Positions 15,001 to 27,000 of a stretch of 64,000 bases of DNA are shown one piece after another. The stretch covers positions 3,785,543-3,849,542 of the forward strand of contig JADWOT020000006.1 of NCBI GenBank assembly GCA_036345935.2. Reading direction: 5' to 3'. The position numbers and the translations under genes were made by a program. The stretch is from Taenia hydatigena. Lineage: Eukaryota; Platyhelminthes; Cestoda; Cyclophyllidea; Taeniidae. The stretch's first letter is position 1. The number at the start of each line of letters is the position of its first letter. The notes below the pieces were generated by a model, which worked only from the letters and a program-made list of their open reading frames with translations, was not told the DNA's origin and did no database searches.

Positions 15001-18000
15001 CAACCTCATAGAGCTGGTTGCTGGGATTGAATACGGCTGTGGTCCAGACTGTTCCAAACTTGGGTGACTAAAGTAGGCGTAATAAGACTGATGATCATTA
15101 CTACTTCCATGTTGGCCCCAATAAGAGCATGGGTCCCCGCTGGCATCACTTGTGCCACCGATGTAACTACATTCACATTCCCGTCTTATAACGCTCTCAA
15201 GAATAACTGAGGCCTCAAAGTGAAATCAACATTTGTGAGTTTCACGATCTGTGTATGTTTTGAAAGTCCGGTCCCCCAGACTATTCGCAAAGCTGGCGAA
15301 GTAAGCATAAATAAAAGCCTGCTTTATAAAAGGCCGTTTAAAAGCTTTTTCGTGCGATTACCTCAATTGTTACGACCAGTCGGTTCTCACCGACAGTGGG
15401 CTGGGGATTTCCTTCCCGAAAGCGTTTGAATCGAAACGACATCTTGCCGCCGTAGAGAGATCGCTAGCAGAAAATATTTTGACTCAAAAGTAGTATAGCT
15501 AGTTAAACTCAGGTAAAAAATAATTGAAAGAGGTCATCATATTCCCAACTCACGTAAATAGGAATGTCGGCTTCAGTATCACCTCTTTGGGTATCGGTGA
15601 GTTTAATGGAGACCTGTGAAATGCCATCGCTGATTAGGGGTTCTCGAATGACAAGGTCTTCAGGAGGTCCAACTTTGTTTATATTTGAGGGAGCATAGGC
15701 ACGTTCTATCCGTTGTTTACCGGTGTCGCCAAGAGGGACCGCCACAAGCTCACCGTTTGCCAACTTTCTCGACATAAAGACGTCAAACTTGTATCGCCCC
15801 GGATTCGCCTGTTAAGCACACAGCGAAAAGACTAAATCACTATGTTACAATAGCGGAAGGTTCAAGTAAGAGGAATTGAACTGATCCTGCGCCTTATGGT
15901 AAACTGAGGAACACGGTAAGAAGGGCAGCTTACGAGTGAAACGTTTTCAAAGAAGTGTGTCTCCGAGGCTTTGCACGATTTGGTTTTGCCAGCACAGTAG
16001 CAAGGAAGACACTTGTCGCCGTGTTGCATGTATCCATCAGAGCATTCTCTGCATCGTTCACCTTTGTAACCTTCCTATAAAAGAATATGAAAATTGCATT
16101 TAACAACCTGAGTAAGCGAATCTGTTACAGCTTTGGTAATTTGCTAGGGTTTGCATTTAGTTCTTACCTTACAATTACAAATTTCAACAGTCGTGATGCT
16201 TTCAGTTCCCAGGGGATTGCAGAGATTTAGCAGTTCTGAGCGCTCTTCACACTTTGCTTCTGGTGGTGGAGACTCAGTTTTGCAGAGATCACAGGATTCG
16301 TCCAACAAACGTCCATCCTCCCTCACTTCACATCGACACTGATAACCGTCCGGTGACTGAGGATCTGCCGTACATTCAGTGCTGACACTGAAAAAAAAAG
16401 TAGTCTGCGTTTATCCTCAATGGTGGATTATCTAGATTCCATAGCTTATGCTCTCCCTTATGGCGGCTCTAGAGTGCTACAATTTTAAGTACCTTAATTC
16501 TGTGTTTCCAGTCGATAAAAAAATACATACTGAGGTAAACCACCGCCGCACTTTTCGCAGGGTAGACATGGAGACGTGATAGGCATGTCGAGAGGGCGAT
16601 AGAAGCCGACCCGACACTCGCTGCAGTCTGGTCCTGTTGCATTGCCCGGACAGGAGATACAGTTGCCCTCGGCATCGCACTCCTCGCATGGGCACGCCAA
16701 ACGGCACTTGGTTGGATCTTTGGGATCGTGCTCGTAACCTCTCTTGCATTGCTGGATATGAAAAGGCCACTTGTTACCGGCAGATCCACCTTCACCGGTT
16801 AACAATGCAAACAGCTATACTGGCTTGTAAAACAGGTGCTGACGATACCTTCGGATGTTTGCGAACAATGTATTTTAACCAACCTGACATGAGAGTCCCT
16901 CGTATCCCTCAGGACACTTGCAGGACTCGATCTCAGGGTACATTGTGCCAGGAGCGTCCGTAGGCACAACATACTCTAGTCGAACATCCGTCAATTTGTA
17001 TGTCTCCTGACCTCCATATAGGTTTACACGGAAGCGGATCTTCTCGACATTCGACAGCAGCTTCATCATCTGTTCACGACTGGGTGGAATCACATTTTCC
17101 TCACAGTAAGGACCACCCGTCACCCAGCCGTCACGCTCAGTGAGACGAACCTGAAGCTGATTCTGATAACCCTCCGCATTGGTGTACAGAATTGGCTGAG
17201 TTGACGGTCCACAATAGTAGATGGTTTCCCCGTTGCCCTAAAAAACATTAACCATGATCAATTTCTAGCTCTACATTACTGCAAGCGGCGCTTAGGAAAA
17301 ATCCATCTATCACATTTTGATAAAAAAAAGCAAATATCTTGTTTAGATCGTTCTAGCCTATGTTTGAGCTAAGTAAAAGTCACCCTAAAACGGTACTTTA
17401 TATTGACTCGGCAAAGCATAACTTCAGGACAGATATTTATTGTAATTTTGTGACGTTACGGCATCGCTATTACCACATCATTCTACAGCTTTTTCTAAGT
17501 GAATTTAATAGATGAAACAATGTGCTAGTTCGTAGTGGAAAGAAAAGAATGAGAGGATAATTTGAACCACCATAATGGATATCGGAACTAACTTCAAGAA
17601 CAATGGCTGCGAATGGTTGGTATCCTTCCATTGGACCCACTAGCGTGATGTTAGCCTTTAAGAAGAGGCTGTAAGAGGTGGTCTGAAATGGAAAAATATG
17701 AAATGGGTCATGGTGATGCTAATGAAAGCTGATAAAGCGGATGAAAGCGACATGCTCTGTCGCTGGTGGGGAGGACTTTGGCGCATATCGTGATCCTTAT
17801 CATACATATGCAATAAAATTTATGACAAAGTTTTAGCTGGGTTAGCCACAATTTTCGGGGGAAATCTAGTTACAGCTTTGTACGATGTAGTACAGGAACG
17901 GTATCTACATTGCGCTCAGCAAACCTTTATGCGAAAAGGCGAATTGAATTCAATCAACTGTAACACCGATTTGAATGAAAATCAGAATAACTATTACAGA

Positions 18001-21000
18001 TTTGACGTTCTCTTAAAAAATATTCTGCCTTGTAATTTTAGAAGATCGCAGAGAAACCTTCCTTATCCACCAAGATACAGCCTATACTGATTGATTAGTA
18101 TAGCAGTATATTACAAGTCCCAAAACGCTTCAAATCTAATGCATGTAATATTTGCTGTGATTCTTTGGTTATGCTTTGACTTTTTGTTCCAATTCTGCAA
18201 GCACTTGATGTTCTGCTCTTGCACTGCCACCAGGCGGCATGGCCTGAACGCCATTTTGGCATCCATTTCTTCCAGACCCTCTGAATGTCGACAATGCATT
18301 TTACAATGTATTATGAATTCTTTTGTCTTCAAGGAGACTCAAGACGCTCTGGTGATGGTATTGGAAAGTAAATTCGACCCTAACGGACAATAATATTCAT
18401 TTTTTATCCATAAATGCTATACTGTGACGTGACAGAAGAAGGGCACATGCTACAGATGGGAGAAAATGCGACGATCTCCAGCAAAAGGGTTGAAATGGTA
18501 ATGTATTATTAATATTTGAGGCGACACTAGCTGTAAAATATGTGGGAAATTTTGTTAATCTGTTTTCCACTGTACCTTTATGAGGATTTCAATGAAGTAA
18601 ATTTGCGAAAACTCCCTCATCTCCCTACTAGCTGAATGGAATCGAGACAGATATGGCTGGGCAGCGTTGAAGCAATAATAAGGTGATTAAGAGGAACAGA
18701 CGGAGAACTTTATTCCCAAGAAACTATTTTGAGCCCCCATCAGTTATTAAATGGCTCAATTTTTGGAGTTGAGTCCTTGCATCCAAAGATGAAAGTGCAA
18801 GATGCTTAACACATTCCCCTTTTCCATCAATAAAGGCCCCAGGCCGGATGAAACTCTAGATCCAGCAGAACTGCCAAGAGAGACCAGTGGTATTGCAGTC
18901 AGATACTGCCTAAGTTACACGCCTCGATGACTCGAACGGTTGGATTTTGAATGTTTTTCGCACCGAACCTACTTATTTGTGATGTCCTTAGCTAGAGATT
19001 GATCAAGGGAAGAGCGGGGAATGACGCACAAATGAAGGAGATGGCAGCTACATAATGCTTTGCTTATTCATTTAACTCTGTTTTGGTCTCGTGGGAACTT
19101 AAGGCTCCGTCTTTGTTCTTCGTCCAAGCGGCATGGCCCCCCCACTCCCCAGTCCTTTCACACGCTGTCCTAATATCATGACATCTTCAGTCTTCGGAAA
19201 ATACTCGGGGCGCTATAATGCATACTCCTTTCATCCAAAAATCTAACCGAGCAAATCCTCTTTCGACATTAAAAAGTTGCAATAACACTTCTGATTTTCG
19301 GCGCATTTCTTCGAAATAACTTTTCTATAGGATCTTCTTTGAGAGAGTGGGAGACCTGCGACGACATACTCCTGGTGGATGAAGGCACCACGGCAAAACT
19401 GTGCTATTTTAGCATGTGAACAAAGGTTTCGTTTAGGCCCAAAGACCCATTTAGAGCTTCTGACTGAAAAAAGTGGAGTTAAGAAAGGTAAGTGAATGCT
19501 AGGGTTGTGGTTACCCAATCGCCGTTGAGTCCAAACGTTCCCTCCAAGTAGGTATGATTGGCCTCGGGGACGGTAACTGTGAATGTGCCATCGGTCAGCT
19601 GAAGACCCTGCAATTCACCCGGAATCGGTTTGTCTTCTGCGTCGTACTCCACCAGTCGCACATCCTCGATTGAACTCTTTGCTACTTTATCCGACTGAAG
19701 AGAAATAATTTGTCTCACTAAGCAAAGTCCTTGTATTATAATATTTCATACACGTGTATTCAACAGTAATACGCATTGATGAAATGTCCATTTATGTGAT
19801 AAGAGCTTGGAGAATTGCTAGTTACGCTTGCTACTCATATTCTAAGAGGTGAGATGTTTTAGAATTCGGTTAGGTTGATTTTCTGCTCATTTCTGACTGG
19901 TAAAATGATCTGGTCTGCCCAAAAGATCATTCCATCTCTCCAATGTACAATGATTTTGGAGCGACTAAAGAATTGACTTCCCGATCTATGATCAAATCTT
20001 GGTGGTTACTTTCATTTGTTGATCTACGGGATGCGACCAAAAAACTGTTCAAGCATTTGGTTAACCATCCGAGTCGTCGCTATAAATTACTTCCTTTTTC
20101 TACCAGCTCGTTCGGTTTGTTTATACCTCTTCATTAGATCCATTGATGGTTTGGTGTTCGCGATAAGCCGGATCGCACCAAAGCTTTGATTTATAGCCAA
20201 GCCCCACTTAACTGCACACAATTTATGGCTCGTCTGCCAATTACGTGAATGGCATACTCGACGTTTTGCCGTCGTTCCATTCACTTTAGACAGTCAAGTT
20301 TGGGTTCGGTCATGACAACATTCATCCGTGGAACCCCAAACGCCTCATGTTGCCATTGTCATTCTGAAATACGTCGAAGTTTTTAGTTATCCATTGCTTC
20401 TTCAGTAAATGACTCACCGGTAGAAGTACTACTCAACTCTACTGCACGATTATTTAAGGTAAATGTTATTTCTGAATGGAATATTTCCCGTGCCAGCTCT
20501 AAATTTATTGAAACTGCCTTAAAAGCGCCATTAATGTTACTTGGCTGCCAAACATTTTCTTAACATTCCTTAAAATGTAACCACATACAGGTGCAAGAGA
20601 GTATCCGCGGAGGCTTGTACAGTCATAGGAGACACCTGAACAGTAGCAGTTAAGACACATGTCCTTGTTCCATGCTGCATCGTTGAATTTCGGAGGCGCA
20701 CAGTAGCTTCCCGCTAAATGGCAAAAGTTAGTGCTTTACCTTTACAAACCAATCTGGTTCACTCTCAAGTACCCTCAAACGTAAACTGAACGAGGGATAG
20801 ACCTTAGGTTGCACAAAAAGTAATCCCTCATTATTTTACTGTCCTGAAATCCACTGTTTTGGTCTGTGTAACTAAAAGCCATAAGTAAACAAAAAAGTCA
20901 TCCTCTTTATGTGGGTGTGTGGCATAAACAAACGTAGTGCGGAACCTGGGTTTGGGTTCATTTGATGGGCATAAACACCACAAACATCAAGACTATCTCC

Positions 21001-24000
21001 AGTGACTTATACCGCTTAACTAGTCTGAGTGTTTACCTGCAGTGCCTTGATGTTGGTAAATGTCTGTGAAAGTTTACATACCGCATGGTACCACATCCGC
21101 GCCATGCCGACGCATTCCGAGGGTATATCGCTATGACAATGGTACGTACTCACCACCAACATTAACCGTGTAATCGGGAGCCAGCACACGGTCTTGGTAG
21201 GTCACAGCTTCACAAGTATACATGCCACTGGCTCGTGGATCAATGTTGATCAGGGTAAGGTAGCTGGTGACACGGTCACAGCCCTCAATAGTGGTGTTCT
21301 CCACATAGTCGACATCGGTTTTGATGGGACCCCAGTTGAATCGCCAATTAATGGCGGGTGGTGGACGTCCGTGGACTACGCACTTAAGGGTCACATTCGT
21401 CCCTTTAATCCCCATCACGTCTTGACCTCGAGGAGGGTAGATTACACTCGGTCGGCCTGAAATATGGTAAGACATGGTTATCCGTGGTGCTGGTTTAAAA
21501 AAGCCTTTCCCAAAAAAGTGCATCAACATACTGCAGCCGATTTCGTCGCTTCCGGAAGGAGTGCAGTCAATCTGAGAATCGCAGAGGTAAGAACGAGGAA
21601 TTGGCCTCTGATCCTCGGGACAGATGTAAAACTTGTTGCTGCAGGGTGTATCGGGGTTTGGTGCTAAATGTAAACATTATAATAACAAATTCCTGTTTTG
21701 AGGTAGAAAGTTTGTTAAATCGTATGAAGTTTACAAGATAGGTCTACCAAGGGGGAATTAAGAGGATGCTTAAAAGTATTCTTGCGTAAAATTAGGACCG
21801 ACAGTCTTGTGACAACCTTATGACCTCGGAGTATTAGAGTGAATAACCACCTGGACAATTGGCCTCGTCAAACCCGTTCCCACAATCATCTTCACCATCA
21901 CAGTGCCAAGAACGGAGGTAGCAGAACCGTGAGGGCTCTTTGCCATCTACCGGCAAGCAAGCGTACTGATTTGGTTCGCATTCACCTTAAGAGAAAGGCG
22001 AAATTGGATCATGTTACAAGAATTCTTGGCGAACTTCTAAGAGGAATCGCATCATGATCTTGAAAAAAAATTGGCTAATGATGAGGTAGGTTCCATTTAC
22101 GGAACAAGCTAATCACTAACGAGGTTGCATTCAATAGCATGCCAAACCTCATCCCCCTAATTGCGTGAAAATTTTAAACGCTCTTTCGTTTAGAATTATG
22201 CATGCAGCAATTCCCTGGCTTCAACTAACACTTCCAAATGTAAGGCTGTTTTGCACCCTCCAACTAGGTACGATTTTGGTAGCAGTAGGAGAAGTGCTAA
22301 TCCTACTTTTCTGCTTGTTAAGCTTTTCCCAAACCAAAATAGCACTGTGTCTGAAGGGTTTTAACATCTGTTCTAATTTTTCGCTCTGTACAAACGCATT
22401 AAACACAGACGCCGGGAAAAGTATTTTTGCAGTCTGAGAAATGTCTGCACCCACCTCCTATCCACATGACTGCATACAGAATCTGAAAATTTAAAATAGG
22501 CTAAAACTTTGCCCTAGTTTCATTTCATTTTAAAATGTACCCATTTTCGTGGAAGAATGCGCGTGTGTTCGATGAATAGAAATTATCATCAAAATTGGGA
22601 AAGTTGAAAAGATGAAATATGATCTACCAAATTTATACTGTGCAGAAGATTCATGCGCCTCATTTTCGGCACCGCGATTCTATTTATTTGCCCAACAGAT
22701 TAATTTCTTCGTAGGCGAAAATGGAATTTTATGACTGCAGTGAGTTTTGAAAATCAGGACAAATTTGTATGCATCTTGTGATGCAACTCTTCATTGAGGG
22801 CACTTACGACAGCGTTCAGGAATTTCATCGGATCCGTCAGGACAATCAGGAACACCGTTACAGAAGAGGCTTTCCGGGATGCACTTGTCACCACCGCACG
22901 ATCTTTCGCCCGGACCGCAGACCTCCTGGATCAGGATCTTCGCCTCAGCCTCACGGAACTGTAAAGAGGGAAGCAATGCAGGGAGGGGCAACTTATTGCT
23001 TCAATCAGTTTATACAATTTGCGAAAAAGTTTTCGCTATTTGCGAACGTACACCATCGGTGCAAACGTAGACGACGTTATTGAAGTCACTGTCCACGTTT
23101 TTGACTACGAGAATAGCAGCATTTTTGGCTGTGGTACCAGCAATAATTTCCTCACGGCCGGCACTAAGTGAGCGGCGGTCTTTGCGGAACCATGAGACCT
23201 TTGTGACACCGCCTGACACTGCTCCTCCATCGGCCAAGGTCAAGGTGCAGAAGAACCGCACAGTTGAGCCTGGACGAGTTGTTACTACCTCGGGGTTCAC
23301 ACTTATCCCTGGAGGAGAGAAGCATGCGTTCAGACGGAGAATACTAGCATTATTCTACTATAAATCTGATATTTTAAACAGATTCTCCTACCTCGATTCG
23401 CACGCTAGAATACTCACCGCCCAAGACAATTAGGATTAGTTCTAATTCAGTAAACGTAGTTTACAAGGAATGTAGGAGTTATAATTTGCCATGTAACGCC
23501 TAAAAAGTGTCCATGAATTCTAATTAAGTTGGATAAATAATCTACCGAAGCTTGCTACTTCCTCTTATTTGGAAATCAAGGGAAAGAAGTCGTAAACTCT
23601 ATCGAACAAATCGCCAACAAATGTGATAGATCATTCCACTTTGTCGCATGGTAAGTTTTAAGGTCTCCCATTCAACGACAAGATTTTTACTAAAGTAGGA
23701 GGCAGGAAGCAAAATACGCAACAAACCCGGAGTTTCTGAACGATGTGCCTATTTTTCCCCCTAAAAACTTTTTCATCAAGCGAAATTTTTGCGAAATTTC
23801 GCTTAAAACCACAAACAGCTCTTATGTTTACATGGATCTTTAAGTAGTGAGTTTTTGCATCAATAGCCTACTTCGGTCCTCGACAATGAGTCTGCCAACG
23901 TCCATATTTCGACGAATACGACATATATACTGGCCCGCGTGGCGCATTTCAGGATTTTGAATGAAAAGGAATGCTGTGGCGGGAGCTGCCGTCGGTTCTG

Positions 24001-27000
24001 AGGTCTCCGCATCCCAGGGTATGCTCTGCTCTTCCGTTGAGCCTTCTGGAATGAAACTCCAGCGTACCTGTATTGGGAAAAAAGTAACTAACATCTCATG
24101 TCAATGACAGTTACAAGCACTGGTAGGCAAAGGGAACCTACATTTTTTCCACCATTCTTCATACCCGTGACTCGACAGTGAAACTCAGCCATATCATTAA
24201 GTCCACTGGATTTATAGTCCTCCTTTGGTTCAATGTTGATCGATACAGCACCTTCAGGTAGGAAAAAAAGTTATTGCTAACATACCCGACGTCAGTTCAA
24301 ACGCAGCTATGGAGTGAAAAGGTTAGACTTACGTTCTCTCACGATAATGTGTGTGGTCTTTACAGTTCCGCCAAAGCGGCAAGAGTAGGTGCCTGTTCTG
24401 TTTTCCGACAATTCGGTGAAGCCGAGGATGCTCGATTTGCCTAGATCCACTCGGTTTGGTACCCTGCCCAGCTTCTCACCGCCAACATACCAGTTGATCT
24501 AGATGGAAAACATTTTGCATAACCATGACCGTTTCCTTAAAATATTTACAATTCCTCAGATTTTCGAGGTTTTACAAATTCATTCTAGCGTGAATCTGAA
24601 TCAGCTATATACAAAGGAGGAAACCGAAGAGATTTTATGTTGAAGCTCCCCCAACCCATATTACAAACAGCAATGAAACAACTGACGTCTGGTGGTACAG
24701 CATGTGGATATCTTAGAATCGGATACTCTGATGCTCTTGAAACCGTTTATGACATTAAAATGCAAATTAGTTAAAATATATGATAATGTCCTCAATCTGA
24801 TGGTAAAAGCATAAGGTAATTATTTTTGAAGGTGGTTCCGCATGCCATTAATCTGACTGAGAAATCCCTGGAAATCCGCCGCGGAGGCTTCAGCGTTTCC
24901 TTGTTTGTTCTGATTTTTTTTACAAAAGTGACACTTGACGGCCAGGAGATGGAATGCTGTGAAATTCTATCCTCTCCTAAAGGAACTTACATCTCTTGCC
25001 CTGAAAGGCGTGTGCGGCGGTATGTCACAATGCATTTCCAACTGATCGTCAGGGTAGAGCACAATAATCTCATCCGGGTCCTCTGACAGTTCAACTAAAA
25101 GAAGGTTTAATGCATGATTAGGTCTTTGTTCCTAAAATAGATTGATGGTTTCTCCGAAAAAAATATGTACTTGTGAACTGCTTGAGGTATAGCACTGCTT
25201 TCCTCTTCAGAGTGGAATCGCTTTATGAATACAAATGGTGGGATGGATCTGGTTAGAAATGCATGCCTGGACAACGAAATTAAAAATAGAAAAAAAGCAT
25301 CGAACTGAGCTAAGTTTGCGTTTGAGCAAAAATATTAATTTAACTAGGTTAGGTATCTGTGGCCGGTAGTGTCATCAACATGACCTACCAGAATTGAGGT
25401 CAGGTGGCTTGAATTTGGTTACTCCACTGAAGGTGCTCTCGCCCAACTTTTCCCCGGAGACAAGGTCGAAGACTTGGCAGGTGTATTGCTCTTTAGACTC
25501 GTCGATGTCGATGGGAGTGCCGCGCGACAATAGACCCACTATGCCGACCTCTTGAAGGGCGTCTCTTCCAATTATGCTTCCATCATATGCCAACCACTCG
25601 TAGCGAACATTTTTATTCCTCTCCCAGCGACACTCAACTGTTGCCGACTTCCCATTCACGCTCACCGCTCGCAATATGAACTGAGGTCCTTAAATTTTAG
25701 GCAATTGTTTCTCAATTATACGGTCAGGATTTGACTAGTTCTAATCAACTTTCCACCGCAAAACTTGGATGAACAAACAAAACGCTTTTAAGTGGATTTT
25801 CAATGGATTTAATCGACACTGGTAGTAAAATTTCATGAGGAGTGACCAGTTGTACTACGGTGGAAAATAGAGATGACTGGCAGTAAAAACGCAAAATGAG
25901 GAAGTGCTTTGATTAGGAGCCTTTGTCTAAGAAAATTCGTGGGTATGTTTACTATAAGCGAACTACATCGAATTCTACCTTCTCATGTAAACAAAGCAAA
26001 AAGGCTTTGAAAGACAGCATAAACATGTGTTGAGGGAAAGGAGGTTTAAGCCCTGTGTGGTTCAAAAACAGTAGATGTGTTTTCACGTGTGTAGATCGGT
26101 TGTTTTTCCTACCGTCTCATACTTGGCTATCTGGTTTATGTGGTTGACTAGTCTCAGCCTACAACAGTGATCCAAAAATAGATGATTTCGGATGACAAGA
26201 CGATCATAGATGGGAGACAAGATGAAGAAATGGAGTCAAAGCCAAAAAAGCTACAACTCTGACTTACTCGTAATACTGCGACGTGATCGTACTAACGTCA
26301 CGGTATCCATTTTGGGCGTGGGCTGTGTGCTGTGGCTCTCAATGGAACAGTAGAAGGGCTGCTCAGAATTAAGGGATATTTGGTGTTTTCCCGAGTGGAG
26401 AAGATGCACCACTCCCAGAGGCCGTTCCCAACTGATCATGTTAGAGGGACCGAGGTCTTCCACTTCCTGTCTGCACACTTGAACCACCCGGCGGCCCTCT
26501 GCCACCTTCGCATCCGTCAATCGAGTTAGCACCGAGTCTGACACAGGGAAGACACTTATAGGTTACTCGCTTTCAGAGGGTATTCGCTACCTAACTTACG
26601 CCGGATGTGGAAGAATTGCGGTTGAACAATCTAGTCTTAGCATTTGCCGATCTGGATTTTTAAAACGATTGAATGGTGGGCTTAAAGCATCACAGTCCAA
26701 CTACAAGGTCCAGTGTATTTTACGGGAGGTTTCTGTAACGTTGCAAGCATTCACCATTTCTTCCACATTGACTGCTTGTCGAAAGTTGTGACAGATTTAA
26801 AAGGATGAAAATAGTAACTGCGAAGTAGCTTCTCTCTGTGTCAGTTGTTAAATCACAAGAAATTCCTTTGCAAGTGAGGCCTACGTAGGTATGCTTGAAA
26901 TCGTTGTTCTGTTGGTTCCATTTTTTGGCAAAATTTTTGTGAATTCGAAAAACCCTGAGTGCATGATGGACTAAATCAACTTTCATCCTTCAAACTACCA

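Noticed and set aside
19080..19300. Possible repeat shared with 29,000-29,200 (ATGAC-TCTTCAGTCTTC/ATGAC-TTCTTTCGTCTTT)
   Set aside because: Resemblance covers only about 70 bp with many mismatches; could be an old repeat relic but is not good enough to annotate.
26720..26986. Minus-strand ORF with [11 protein letters not shown], possible EGF exon between perlecan exons 2 and 3
   Set aside because: Too few cysteines for an EGF domain and no phase-compatible splice pair; exons 2 and 3 join directly in phase.
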